Shown piece after piece: positions 56,506 to 64,000 of a stretch of 64,000 nt of DNA. The stretch is taken from assembly GCF_002082565.1 (NCBI RefSeq), contig NZ_CP020562.1:1116001-1180000 (forward strand), in the 5' to 3' direction. Source of the DNA: Halomonas sp. GT. Lineage in GTDB: Bacteria > Pseudomonadota > Gammaproteobacteria > Pseudomonadales > Halomonadaceae. Each line of letters begins with the position of its first letter. Position 1 is the first letter of the stretch. The position numbers and the translations under genes are program-made. Under the pieces are notes generated by a model, which was not told the DNA's origin, ran no database searches, and saw nothing but the letters and a program-made list of their open reading frames with translations.

Positions 56506-58728
56506 ATGACCGAGTCGAGCCAAACTGCCCCTCTAAACCTCCTTGCTACCTGCCCAAAAGGTATTGAAGGCCTTTTAGCTGATGAGCTTTCAGCACTAGG
56601 AGCCGAGCCAGGTAAAACGACCGTGGCGGGCGTTTATTTTTCCGCCAATCTAGCAACCGCCTATCGCATATGCCTGTGGTCACGGTTAGCTAACCGCATT
56701 ATTTTGCTGTTGGCTCGGGAGCCGATGATTGATACCGCTGAGCAAGTGCGTGACGTGGTTGCCCGACTTCCCTGGACGCAGCATTTAACGCCAGGCAAAA
56801 CGCTGGCGGTAGATTTCCATGGCCGCAGCGATCACATTCGTCACACCCGGTTTGGTGCTCAGACGGTGAAAGATGGCGTTGTTGATTCGCTGCAGCTAGC
56901 AGGGCAGGAGCGCCCAAATGTTGATACCAAAGCACCTGATCTGCGCATCTATGCCCATCTACACCGCGCTAACTTAAGCCTGGGGATTGATCTTTCCGGT
57001 GAAAGTTTGCACCGTCGTGGCTACCGCCGTGATGTTGGGCATGCACCGCTGAAAGAGAACTTGGCAGCGGCATTGCTGTTGCGTGCAGGCTGGCCAGAAC
57101 GAGCAAAAGCCGGTGAGCCGTTGTTAGATCCATTATGTGGCGCAGGCACGCTGCTGATTGAAGCGGCGCTAATGGCTGCCGACCAAGCGCCCAATCTCAA
57201 TCGGGAGCGCTTTGGCTTTCAGGGCTGGGCAGGCCACGACGAGCCGCTGTGGAAAGAGTTAAAGCGCGAAGCTGAGGCACGGGCGTCGATAGGCCGTAAA
57301 CGCTGTAAAACGGCGCTGGTGGGCTTTGATCAGAGTCCGGCGGCATTGACAGCAGCGAAAGCCAACGCCATGCGTGCGGGCATTCCTGCGCTAATTACCT
57401 TGCATGGGCAGAGCCTAAGTCAGCTAACCAGGCCAGAGACTATTATTGCCGAACGTGGGCTATTGATAACTAACCCGCCTTATGGCGAGCGCTTAGGCGA
57501 ATTACCTGAATTGGTGCGTTTGTATGCCCAGCTGGGAGAAAAGGCAAAGGCGCTGTTTCCTGGCTGGACACTGGCGCTGTTTACCGGTAACCCCGATTTG
57601 GGGCATCGCCTTGGGCTGCGTGCTCATAAGCAGTATGCGCTGAAGAACGGGGCGCTGGATGCGAAGTTGCTGCTGATGGAAATTGCCACTCACACGGCTA
57701 GTACGCCAGGCAGTGACAGCGTTTCTTCTGTCTCAGAAAACGGAGGAGAGACGCAGCAAATAAGTACCAGTGCCAAGCCTGCCGTGTCGGAAAATGCCCA
57801 AATGTTTGCCAATCGACTGGCGAAAAATCAAAAACGTTTGAAAAAGTGGCTCAAGAAAAGCGGTGAGACTTGCTATCGTGTTTACGATGCTGATATGCCG
57901 GAATATGCGCTGGCAGTCGATCGTTACGGCGACCGAGTGCACGTTCAAGAGTACGCCGCACCCAGCTCAATCAACCCCGCTCAGGCTCAAAAGCGCCTAT
58001 TTGATGCACTGGAAGTGCTACCAGATGCCCTGGGCGTTGATCCAGGCAAGGTGTATATAAAGCGTCGTGAACGGCAAGCTGGCAGTGCCCAGTACCAGAA
58101 ACGGGATGCTAGCGGTGAGCGCTTTGAAGTGCAGGAAGGTGACGCTCGGTTGTGGGTCAACCTGCGTGACTACTTGGATACCGGCTTGTTTTTGGATCAT
58201 CGGCCAGTGCGCCGCCTGCTTAACGAGATGGCTAGTGGGAAGCGCTTCTTAAACCTGTTTTGCTACACTGCGACGGCAACTGTGCAAGCAGCCCTGGGTG
58301 GTGCAAGCGACAGCGTCAGCGTCGATATGTCGAATACCTACCTTGAGTGGGCGAGGGACAACTTTTCGCTGAACAAGCTGGACCCAAGGCTACATCGCGT
58401 GGTGCGGGATGACTGTTTCCGCTGGCTAGAAACCGCGAACGCCGAATTCGACTTGATCTTTATGGATCCGCCAACGTTTTCTAACTCCAAGAAAATGCGC
58501 GATACCCTTGATGTTCAGCGTGACCATCCGCGGCTAGTAGAACTGGCCATGGCGCGTCTTGCGCCCGGCGGTACGCTGGTGTTCTCGAACAACCAGCGGC
58601 GCTTCAAGCTAGACGAGGCGCTCAGCGAGCGCTACGCAGTAGAAGATATTACATCGCGTACGTTTGATCCGGATTTTCAACGCCGAACCAACCTGCATCA
58701 CGTGTTTTTGCTACGGCATAAAGCGTAA
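56506..58728 (+). CDS. rlmL: Bifunctional 23S rRNA methyltransferase RlmKL
   Basis: 740 residues; E. coli RlmL (RlmKL) is 702. The N-terminal half, with a THUMP domain (about 45-155) and a Rossmann methyltransferase (LLDPLCGAGTLLIEAALMAA, LITNPPYGERLGEL), makes m2G2445. The C-terminal half (about 430-740) is a second methyltransferase (FLNLFCYTATATVQAALGGA, LIFMDPPTFSNSKKM) that makes m7G2069. A stretch of about 25 residues rich in Ser and Thr (around 400-425) links them. The ribosome binding site is weak. Confidence 0.94.
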   Translation: MTESSQTAPLNLLATCPKGIEGLLADELSALGAEPGKTTVAGVYFSANLATAYRICLWSRLANRIILLLAREPMIDTAEQVRDVVARLPWTQHLTPGKTLAVDFHGRSDHIRHTRFGAQTVKDGVVDSLQLAGQERPNVDTKAPDLRIYAHLHRANLSLGIDLSGESLHRRGYRRDVGHAPLKENLAAALLLRAGWPERAKAGEPLLDPLCGAGTLLIEAALMAADQAPNLNRERFGFQGWAGHDEPLWKELKREAEARASIGRKRCKTALVGFDQSPAALTAAKANAMRAGIPALITLHGQSLSQLTRPETIIAERGLLITNPPYGERLGELPELVRLYAQLGEKAKALFPGWTLALFTGNPDLGHRLGLRAHKQYALKNGALDAKLLLMEIATHTASTPGSDSVSSVSENGGETQQISTSAKPAVSENAQMFANRLAKNQKRLKKWLKKSGETCYRVYDADMPEYALAVDRYGDRVHVQEYAAPSSINPAQAQKRLFDALEVLPDALGVDPGKVYIKRRERQAGSAQYQKRDASGERFEVQEGDARLWVNLRDYLDTGLFLDHRPVRRLLNEMASGKRFLNLFCYTATATVQAALGGASDSVSVDMSNTYLEWARDNFSLNKLDPRLHRVVRDDCFRWLETANAEFDLIFMDPPTFSNSKKMRDTLDVQRDHPRLVELAMARLAPGGTLVFSNNQRRFKLDEALSERYAVEDITSRTFDPDFQRRTNLHHVFLLRHKA

Positions 58729-58747
58729 GGGCACAAAGAGATCGGAT

Positions 58748-59083
58748 ATGATTCAGCTGTCGATTTATACAACGTTAGGCTGCCACTTGTGCGCTCAGTT
58801 AGAAGCGCTGGTGGTAACGTTGGCGAACCAAGAGGTATCGCTGCATCACATTGAAATCAGCGACGACGATACATTAGCGGAGCGTTATGGTGTGCGCATT
58901 CCGGTGTTGATAGATGGTAATGGAGAAGAGCTGGATCGAGGCTTTGATCTTGATAGGCTGAGCGCTTGGCTACAAGCGCGCGGCTGGTTAGATGAGGCTG
59001 CGCTTGCGACACTTACCACACCGCCCGAAAATGCGCCGCCAATTGGCGTGCATCAGCGCAATGGACGGCGCTATTTGGGTTGA
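58748..59083 (+). CDS. Glutaredoxin-like protein (DUF836 family)
   Basis: 111 residues from the ATG at 58748, which has an AAAGAGA site; an open frame continues upstream into rlmKL but has no start signal. A thioredoxin-like fold with a redox-type C12-H-L-C15 motif in YTTLGCHLCAQLE. The following VEISD-like IEISDDDTLAERYGVRIPVL matches the DUF836 group. Short extra tail (about 88-111) ending in HQRNGRRYLG. Partner unknown. It is probably co-transcribed with rlmKL, 19 nt downstream. Confidence 0.85.
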   Translation: MIQLSIYTTLGCHLCAQLEALVVTLANQEVSLHHIEISDDDTLAERYGVRIPVLIDGNGEELDRGFDLDRLSAWLQARGWLDEAALATLTTPPENAPPIGVHQRNGRRYLG

Positions 59084-59085
59084 GA

Positions 59086-59133
59086 TAGCCCTTGAGACAG
59101 CCCTTGAAACTGGTCTTAAAACAGCCTTTAGGG
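59086..59133. repeat. Four degenerate 12-bp tandem units
   Basis: Consecutive 12-nt units TAGCCCTTGAGA, CAGCCCTTGAAA, CTGGTCTTAAAA and CAGCCTTTAGGG directly after the glutaredoxin-like stop. The first two differ at two positions and the rest are more diverged. Not assigned to any known element. Confidence 0.4.
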
Positions 59134-59169
59134 GTTGAATTATTGTCGCTAACATGGAATTTGATGCCC

Positions 59170-59451
59170 CTAAAGTGCATCAAGTAGCGACAACTGCCGC
59201 ATGGCTTCCTGTCCTTCGGGCGTATGATCGGCTGCTTCCAGTACCTTGCGAAACCCTCGCGAGGTCTGGATGGTGGCCTCATCTTCCATCCACATTTGCG
59301 CTTGCTCCAGGGTGTCTGCCAACTGATGCTTTAGCCCGCCAAACTGGGTGCCGATTTGCCCCCAGGCGCGGCTGAAAATCCAGTCGCCAAACATATCCTG
59401 GTGAATGTGTACCAACACATAGTCATGGTCGGTTTCCCAGCGTACGATCAC
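59170..59451 (-). CDS. Small WGR-domain-like protein
   Basis: About 93 residues from a GTG at 59451, which has AAGGAG at an ideal 6-nt spacing. An ATG at 59457 abuts the same site, and a longer TTG reading starts at 59493. The stretch HQDMFGDWIFSRAWGQIGTQF and the spacing to the final helix (TLEQAQMWMEDEATIQTSRGF) resemble WGR domains, which bind DNA ends or nucleic acid in some proteins. The core WGR reads WGQ here. Stand-alone WGR genes are poorly characterised. Divergent from pdxB. Confidence 0.65.
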   Translation of the reverse strand: MIVRWETDHDYVLVHIHQDMFGDWIFSRAWGQIGTQFGGLKHQLADTLEQAQMWMEDEATIQTSRGFRKVLEAADHTPEGQEAMRQLSLLDAL

Positions 59452-59535
59452 ACCCATCTCCTTAACTGCTTCTTGATCATGCCTGCACAGCAAGCCGTTG
59501 CGGGCGTATTGTAAAGCCCGGATACGAAAACGCCT

Positions 59536-60711
59536 ATGAAACTTGTTATCGACGCGAACATCCCTGCTGCAGACCTCTGTTTTGAGTCATTTGGCACGCT
59601 GCACCGCTTGCCAGGGCGTGAGATTCGTCCTGCCGATGTGGCTGATGCAGATGCACTGATCGTGCGCTCGATTACTCAGGTCAATCAAGCGCTGTTGGCA
59701 CAAAGCCCTGTCCGTTTTGTAGGTACTTGCACCATCGGTACTGATCATATTGATCGCGCACTATTAAGCGAGCGTGGCATTGGCTTTGCCAGTGCTCCTG
59801 GCTGCAATGCCGACGCTGTCGTGGACTATGTGCTTAGTAGCCTACTGTTGATGAGTGAGCGAGAAGGTTGGTCGTTGCTAGCGCGTAGGGTGGGTATTGT
59901 GGGTGCTGGCAACGTTGGCAGTCGTTTGCAGCAGCGTTTGCAAGCGCTGGGTGTGGAAACCTTGGTGTGTGACCCACCTCGTGCAGAAAAAGAACACCCT
60001 GGAAAAGAGCCCACAGCAGTAGGGGAGACGAGCCTATTTTGCTCGCTGGATAGTGTAATCGAACACTGCGACGTAGTGTGCCTGCATACCCCGCTGGTGA
60101 AAGAGGGCCCCCATGCCACGTATCAGCTGCTTAATGCGGAGCGTATTAATGATCTTGCCCCTGGGACTGTGCTGCTAAACGCGGGGCGGGGTGATTGCAT
60201 TGACGGCTTGGCGCTACGCAGCCGCTTAGCGGGTAAAGGCGATATCACGGCTATTCTCGATGTTTGGGAAGATGAGCCGGCGATTGATGCCGGGTTGCGT
60301 GATTTGGTAGCGCTGGCGACACCACATATTGCTGGGCATAGCCTTGATGGCAAGTTGCGTGGTACGTGGATGATTCAGCAGGCGCTGGCTCAGCATATCG
60401 AGCGGCCAAGTGGCGTTACGTTTAGCGAACTCTGCCCACGACCTGCGCTGTCGGCATTAACGCTGCAGCAAGCGATGCCGATAGAAGAAGCACTCCGGCT
60501 ATGCACGCGCGCGGTTTACGATGTGCGCCGTGACCACGATGCGTTGCAGCGGCACGTGTTTCACCAGGGAATCAAAAAGGGCTTTGATTACTGTCGATCC
60601 AACTACCCACTGCGTCGAGAGTTTGCCACGCTTCGCATCTTATTAGAGAGCGACGCAACGATGTTGGAAGCGCCATTGCTAGCGGCTGGTTTTCAAGTGC
60701 AGTGTGTTTAG
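59536..60711 (+). CDS. pdxB: Erythronate-4-phosphate dehydrogenase
   Basis: 391 residues; E. coli PdxB is 378. Second step of the DXP-dependent pyridoxal phosphate route. The NAD-binding motif is GIVGAGNVGSRLQQRL (about 117-132). Further landmarks are FVGTCTIGTDHID, SAPGCNADAVVDYVL, LLNAGRGDCIDG and the catalytic histidine in TPHIAGHSLDGK. The C-terminal dimerisation domain spans about 290-391. No good ribosome site is visible at the ATG. Confidence 0.94.
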   Translation: MKLVIDANIPAADLCFESFGTLHRLPGREIRPADVADADALIVRSITQVNQALLAQSPVRFVGTCTIGTDHIDRALLSERGIGFASAPGCNADAVVDYVLSSLLLMSEREGWSLLARRVGIVGAGNVGSRLQQRLQALGVETLVCDPPRAEKEHPGKEPTAVGETSLFCSLDSVIEHCDVVCLHTPLVKEGPHATYQLLNAERINDLAPGTVLLNAGRGDCIDGLALRSRLAGKGDITAILDVWEDEPAIDAGLRDLVALATPHIAGHSLDGKLRGTWMIQQALAQHIERPSGVTFSELCPRPALSALTLQQAMPIEEALRLCTRAVYDVRRDHDALQRHVFHQGIKKGFDYCRSNYPLRREFATLRILLESDATMLEAPLLAAGFQVQCV

Positions 60712-60753
60712 TTGCGTAGTGACGGTGTGTTGGTAGTGAGGTGATATAGAAAG

Positions 60754-60781
60754 CACAAGGCCCGCATCTGCGGGCCTTGTG
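60754..60781. terminator. Hairpin between pdxB and htpX
   Basis: A nearly uninterrupted palindrome with 13-nt arms, CACAAGGCCCGCA (60754-60766) and its complement at 60769-60781. Lies 42 nt after the pdxB stop. No T-tract. Confidence 0.7.
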
Positions 60782-60785
60782 TGTT

Positions 60786-60830
60786 ATGCGACTAGCAACT
60801 ATGTGACTAGCAACTATGTGATTAGCAACT
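60786..60830. repeat. 15-bp tandem repeat, three copies
   Basis: ATGCGACTAGCAACT, ATGTGACTAGCAACT and ATGTGATTAGCAACT in direct tandem (60786, 60801, 60816), differing by one base each, followed by ATGCG. It fills the gap between the hairpin and the htpX stop at 60836. Confidence 0.85.
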
Positions 60831-60835
60831 ATGCG

Positions 60836-61741
60836 TTACTGACGGTAAGCCGCTTCTTTCAAAGCGCGAATGCGATCGTCCAGCGGTGGGTGGCTTGCAA
60901 ATAGCTGCTCTAACAGAGAGCGGGTTTGGCCTTTAGTAATAGCCATCGCGCGCAGAGTATCAGGCATCTGGTCAGGCATTTCAGTTTCCGCTTTCAGACG
61001 TGCCAGCGCATTTACCATCGCGCCGGTACCCGCTAAGCGTGCGCCTGCCTCATCAGCACGGTATTCACGATAGCGAGAGAACCAGGCAACGATTGCAGAG
61101 GCGACAAGACCAAAGACGATTTCTGCCACGATCACCACGGCAAAATAGCCAATAAAACCAAGGCCACCTTCGCCGTCGCTACGACTTCTTAAGAAGTTGT
61201 CGACTAACTGAGCCACGACCCGAGCAAAGAACATAACAAAGGTATTCACGACGCCTTGAATCAGCGCCAGCGTGACCATGTCGCCGTTGGCCACGTGGCC
61301 GATTTCGTGGGCCAGCACCGCGCGCACTTCTTCAGGGCGCATGCGGTTTAATAGGCCCGCTGAAACGGCGACTAATGCATCGTTTTTATTCCAGCCGGTG
61401 GCAAACGCGTTGGATTGCTGAGCAGGAAAAATGCCCACTTCTGGCGTTTTAATACCCGCTTCGCGGGAAAGTTCGGCCACCGTATCCAACAGCCACTGCT
61501 CTGTTGAATTAGAGGGTGTTTCGATAATCACGGTGCCAGTCGAACGCTTTGCCATCCACTTGGAAATAAACAGCGATATCAGCGAGCCGACCATGCCGAA
61601 GATAAAGCAGAAAATCAGCAGGCTGGTAAAGTTGATGCCCTGACTGCTTAGGTAACTTTCCACCCCAAACAGTCGCAGCGTTAAGCTGGCAACCAGCAAC
61701 ACCGCTAAGTTAGTGGCTAAAAACAGCACAATTCGCATCAT
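60836..61741 (-). CDS. htpX: Membrane protease HtpX
   Basis: 301 residues; E. coli HtpX is 293. Membrane-bound zinc metalloprotease (M48) for damaged membrane proteins. The zinc motif is HEIGH (145-149) in [14 protein letters not shown], with the third ligand in [15 protein letters not shown]. Four hydrophobic segments: two at the N-terminus (about 3-25, 38-60) and two after the zinc site (about 155-180, 192-217). In E. coli it is controlled by the Cpx stress response; no such site is evident here. Confidence 0.95.
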   Translation of the reverse strand: MMRIVLFLATNLAVLLVASLTLRLFGVESYLSSQGINFTSLLIFCFIFGMVGSLISLFISKWMAKRSTGTVIIETPSNSTEQWLLDTVAELSREAGIKTPEVGIFPAQQSNAFATGWNKNDALVAVSAGLLNRMRPEEVRAVLAHEIGHVANGDMVTLALIQGVVNTFVMFFARVVAQLVDNFLRSRSDGEGGLGFIGYFAVVIVAEIVFGLVASAIVAWFSRYREYRADEAGARLAGTGAMVNALARLKAETEMPDQMPDTLRAMAITKGQTRSLLEQLFASHPPLDDRIRALKEAAYRQ

Positions 61742-61849
61742 GGTGCAGGTTCTCCATCAAGGGTCATTAAAAAAGCGTTAGTGGAATGACAGTTTAGATA
61801 CGTGCTGTTAACGTCAGTTTCAAGTCGCCGTTTTTATTGATGACTGTCT

Positions 61850-63097
61850 TTATTGACGATAACGGGACAGGAAATTAGCAAAGCGATCAAGCGCATCCCC
61901 CAGCTGATCGGCCCAGGGCAGAGTAACAATGCGCACGTGATCCGGTTCTGGCCAGTTGAACGCAGTGCCTTGCACCAGCAGGATTTTTTCCTGGAGCAAT
62001 AAATCCAGCACCAGCTGTTGGTCATCCTTAATGTTAAACACCTTGGGATCTAAGCGGGGAAAGGCATACAGCGCGCCTTTAGGCGTCACGCAAGAGACTC
62101 CTGGAATGGCGTTAAGCTTCTCTATCGTAATATCTCGCTGAGCCAATAGTCGGCCGCCCGGCAGAATCAAATCATTGATTGACTGGTAGCCACCCAGTGC
62201 AGTCTGGATAGCGTGCTGAGCTGGGACGTTAGCGCACAGGCGCATCGAGGCCAGCATGGTCAGGCCCTGAATGAAATCACTGGCGCGCTGTTTGGCCAGC
62301 GTGCCGGAAATGGTCATCCAGCCTGAACGAAAGCCCGCGCAGCGATAGCTTTTCGATAGTCCATTCATGGTAATGACCAGTTGATCATCATCGGCTAATG
62401 CGCCCGTGGCAGTGTGCTCTACGCCGTCGTAAAGTATCTTGTCGTAGATCTCATCGGAGAACACCACCAAGTTGTGCTCTTGGGCAATATCCAGCACTTC
62501 CCGTACTACTTCAGGGGGGTAGACCGCGCCGGTAGGGTTATTTGGGTTGATAATAACAATGGCTCGGGTACGGCTGGTAACTTTGGCGCGTATATCTGCC
62601 ATGTCCGGTGCCCAATCGGCTTGTTCATCGCATAGGTAATGCACACCGTGGCCGCCAGACAAATTCGCTGCGGCGGTCCATAGTGGGTAGTCGGGGGCAG
62701 GGATCAGTACTTCATCACCATCGTTTAACAGCGCCTGCATGGCCATCACGATCAGTTCGGAAACGCCGTTACCGATATAAATATCTTCAATGCCAACCCC
62801 AGGGATCTGTTTACGTTGACACTCTTGCATAATTGCCTTACGCGCCGAGTAAAGGCCTTTGGAATCACAGTAGCCCTGAGCAGTGGGCAGGTTGCGCATC
62901 ACGTCTTGAAGAATCTCTTCCGGTGCCTCAAAGCCAAACGGCGCCGGGTTGCCAATGTTAAGTTTTAAAACTCGCTGGCCTTCTTCTTCCAGGCGCTTGG
63001 CGTGGTCGAGCACTGGGCCGCGAATGTCGTAACAGACGTTATGCAGTTTGTGCGATTTTTTCAGCGTGTGTGATTCTGTAGGCTGCGGGGTGTCCAT
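61850..63097 (-). CDS. alaA: Alanine aminotransferase, AlaA type
   Basis: 415 residues from the ATG at 63097 (MDTPQPTESHTLKKSHKL); the open frame extends to 63214 without family character. PLP-dependent class I aminotransferase, close to E. coli AlaA (405). Landmarks are KLNIGNPAPFGFEAPEEI, NGVSELIVMAMQALLNDGDE, VIINPNNPTGAVYPPEV and SDEIYDKILYDG. The Schiff-base lysine is about Lys249 in NGLSKSYRCAGFR. It converts pyruvate and glutamate to alanine and 2-oxoglutarate. Confidence 0.92.
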   Translation of the reverse strand: MDTPQPTESHTLKKSHKLHNVCYDIRGPVLDHAKRLEEEGQRVLKLNIGNPAPFGFEAPEEILQDVMRNLPTAQGYCDSKGLYSARKAIMQECQRKQIPGVGIEDIYIGNGVSELIVMAMQALLNDGDEVLIPAPDYPLWTAAANLSGGHGVHYLCDEQADWAPDMADIRAKVTSRTRAIVIINPNNPTGAVYPPEVVREVLDIAQEHNLVVFSDEIYDKILYDGVEHTATGALADDDQLVITMNGLSKSYRCAGFRSGWMTISGTLAKQRASDFIQGLTMLASMRLCANVPAQHAIQTALGGYQSINDLILPGGRLLAQRDITIEKLNAIPGVSCVTPKGALYAFPRLDPKVFNIKDDQQLVLDLLLQEKILLVQGTAFNWPEPDHVRIVTLPWADQLGDALDRFANFLSRYRQ

Positions 63098-63152
63098 GGG
63101 GTTTATTATCCAAAATGTCCTGTGGCCGAGGGTGCTGCTGATGATCAGCCCA

Positions 63153-64000
63153 TTATGCGTCGGATTGTAGGTGGCTGTCTTCGTCGTTTTGTATCGGCGG
63201 CGGTGGAATATCACCTGGGGTTTCTAAGGTAAGCCTACCAAGTTTGCCATCGCGTAGCTCGTGAAGCAGTACTTCGGCACCGCGGTGTATGTCGACCTCG
63301 CCACCTGGACGTAAGCCGCCGCGCTTACTCGCAATTTCTTTCAAAATGGCGTGGCCGTCAAAACCGGCGATGGCTAAGAAATCTGGCTTTTGCGGGCCAT
63401 CAGCATCCACCTCTTGCGCTACGGGCGCTTCATACGTCGGCAGCGCCTTTAACTTATAACGGGCGGTCAACTCTTCAGGATAGCGCTTGGCAAGCTCGGC
63501 ACTGGTGACGATGGCTACATCGGTATACTCAATCGCAGTATCACGAATTGCGCCGCTAGCAGCCAAACGATAGGCACTAGCCTGATCTTCGATTTTTGGC
63601 CATAACACCCCGGGGGTGTCGATTAACGCGACGCGGCCGTCAATTCGGACCTTTTGTTGGCGCTTGGTGACAGCGGGCTCATTGCCAGTTTTAGCAATTT
63701 TCCGACCCGCTAGCCCGTTGATCAGCGTCGATTTTCCGACGTTGGGAATTCCCATTACCATCACGCGGACATCTCTATCAGCACGCACCGCGCCTGCTAG
63801 TTCGTGGCATAGTTTAGGGATTTTTTTAAGCTCACGAATATTGGTAGTGGTAATTGCCAGGGCGCGGGTATCTTCTTGAGCATCGAAAAAAGATACCCAT
63901 TCTGCAGTACGCTCAGGGTCGGCAAGATCTGCCCGTGACAAAATTTTCAATACAGGCTTATGGCGAGTCAGCTCGGCCAGCATCGGGTTGGCGCTGGAGT
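63153..64000 (-). CDS. rbgA: Ribosome biogenesis GTPase YlqF/RbgA-like, 5'-truncated
   Basis: 281 residues are visible; the gene runs out of the window, since the frame upstream of the internal ATG at 63983 reads SSANP, as in the family's PYSSANPMLAEL. The GTPase motifs are circularly permuted: G4 comes first (as SRAD in KILSRADLAD instead of NKxD), then G1 GIPNVGKSTLIN and G3 DTPGVLWPK. The C-terminal part (about 190-281) matches YlqF. It acts in late 50S assembly. Stops 55 nt upstream of alaA. Confidence 0.9.
   Translation of the reverse strand, partial: SSANPMLAELTRHKPVLKILSRADLADPERTAEWVSFFDAQEDTRALAITTTNIRELKKIPKLCHELAGAVRADRDVRVMVMGIPNVGKSTLINGLAGRKIAKTGNEPAVTKRQQKVRIDGRVALIDTPGVLWPKIEDQASAYRLAASGAIRDTAIEYTDVAIVTSAELAKRYPEELTARYKLKALPTYEAPVAQEVDADGPQKPDFLAIAGFDGHAILKEIASKRGGLRPGGEVDIHRGAEVLLHELRDGKLGRLTLETPGDIPPPPIQNDEDSHLQSDA

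Noticed and set aside
60786-60830. CRISPR array
   Set aside because: The 15-bp units are contiguous, with no spacers, and there are no cas genes in the window.

Overview
The window looks like a chromosomal segment of a moderately halophilic gammaproteobacterium, most likely Halomonas or a close relative. This rests on gene content and order recognised by eye, not on a database search. Pointers are a BCCT osmolyte transporter beside a choline-sulfatase remnant, a Pseudomonas-type glucose ABC transporter with its own two-component system, a monomeric NADP isocitrate dehydrogenase, a very large NAD-glutamate dehydrogenase, and enterobacteria-like gene order around icd, rluE-nudJ-mnmA-hflD-purB and aat-infA-clpA-clpS. 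I see no prophage, insertion sequence, CRISPR array, tRNA or rRNA.

Layout. 1-7,050: a response regulator/sensor kinase pair followed by a glucose/mannose-type ABC transporter (binding protein, two permeases, ATPase), with a strong hairpin after the binding-protein gene and a REP-like palindromic element before the ATPase gene. 7,068-9,318: a BCCT transporter and a scar holding a choline-sulfatase fragment and another short coding remnant. 9,315-13,310: an operon of a small membrane protein, ycjX and ycjF, then a hexose-6-phosphate mutarotase and a GlsB/YeaQ-type membrane protein. 13,512-17,946: a large DUF1266-like protein with three repeats, an NlpC/P60 lipoprotein and an MFS exporter containing a G10 tract. 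17,903-23,811: a nickel module, nikABCDE divergent from nikR across a perfect NikR operator, with slyD next to it. 23,991-28,789: a small membrane protein, a SlyB-like lipoprotein, isocitrate lyase, a GNAT enzyme and the ribosomal oxygenase RoxA.

28,845-33,235 holds purB, hflD, mnmA, nudJ and rluE (all minus strand), divergent from icd. 36,061-40,920 is an N-degron module: ClpS adaptor, ClpA unfoldase and both aminoacyl-tRNA-protein transferases (Bpt, Aat), with infA among them. 41,039-49,611 carries ftsK, lolA, rarA, a hemerythrin-like gene that has lost metal ligands, murI and trmA. 49,786-64,000 carries gdhB, pyrD, rmf, rlmKL, a glutaredoxin-like gene, a small WGR-like protein, pdxB, htpX, an AlaA-type aminotransferase and the 5'-truncated rbgA/ylqF GTPase gene at the window edge.

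Most of the window is core housekeeping. I did not find a convincing new multi-gene system. The most unusual items are the three-repeat DUF1266-like protein, the ligand-depleted hemerythrin, the WGR-like small protein, the 15-bp periodic repeats upstream of aceA, the REP-like element and the decayed choline-sulfatase locus. The NikR operator is the clearest regulatory site.
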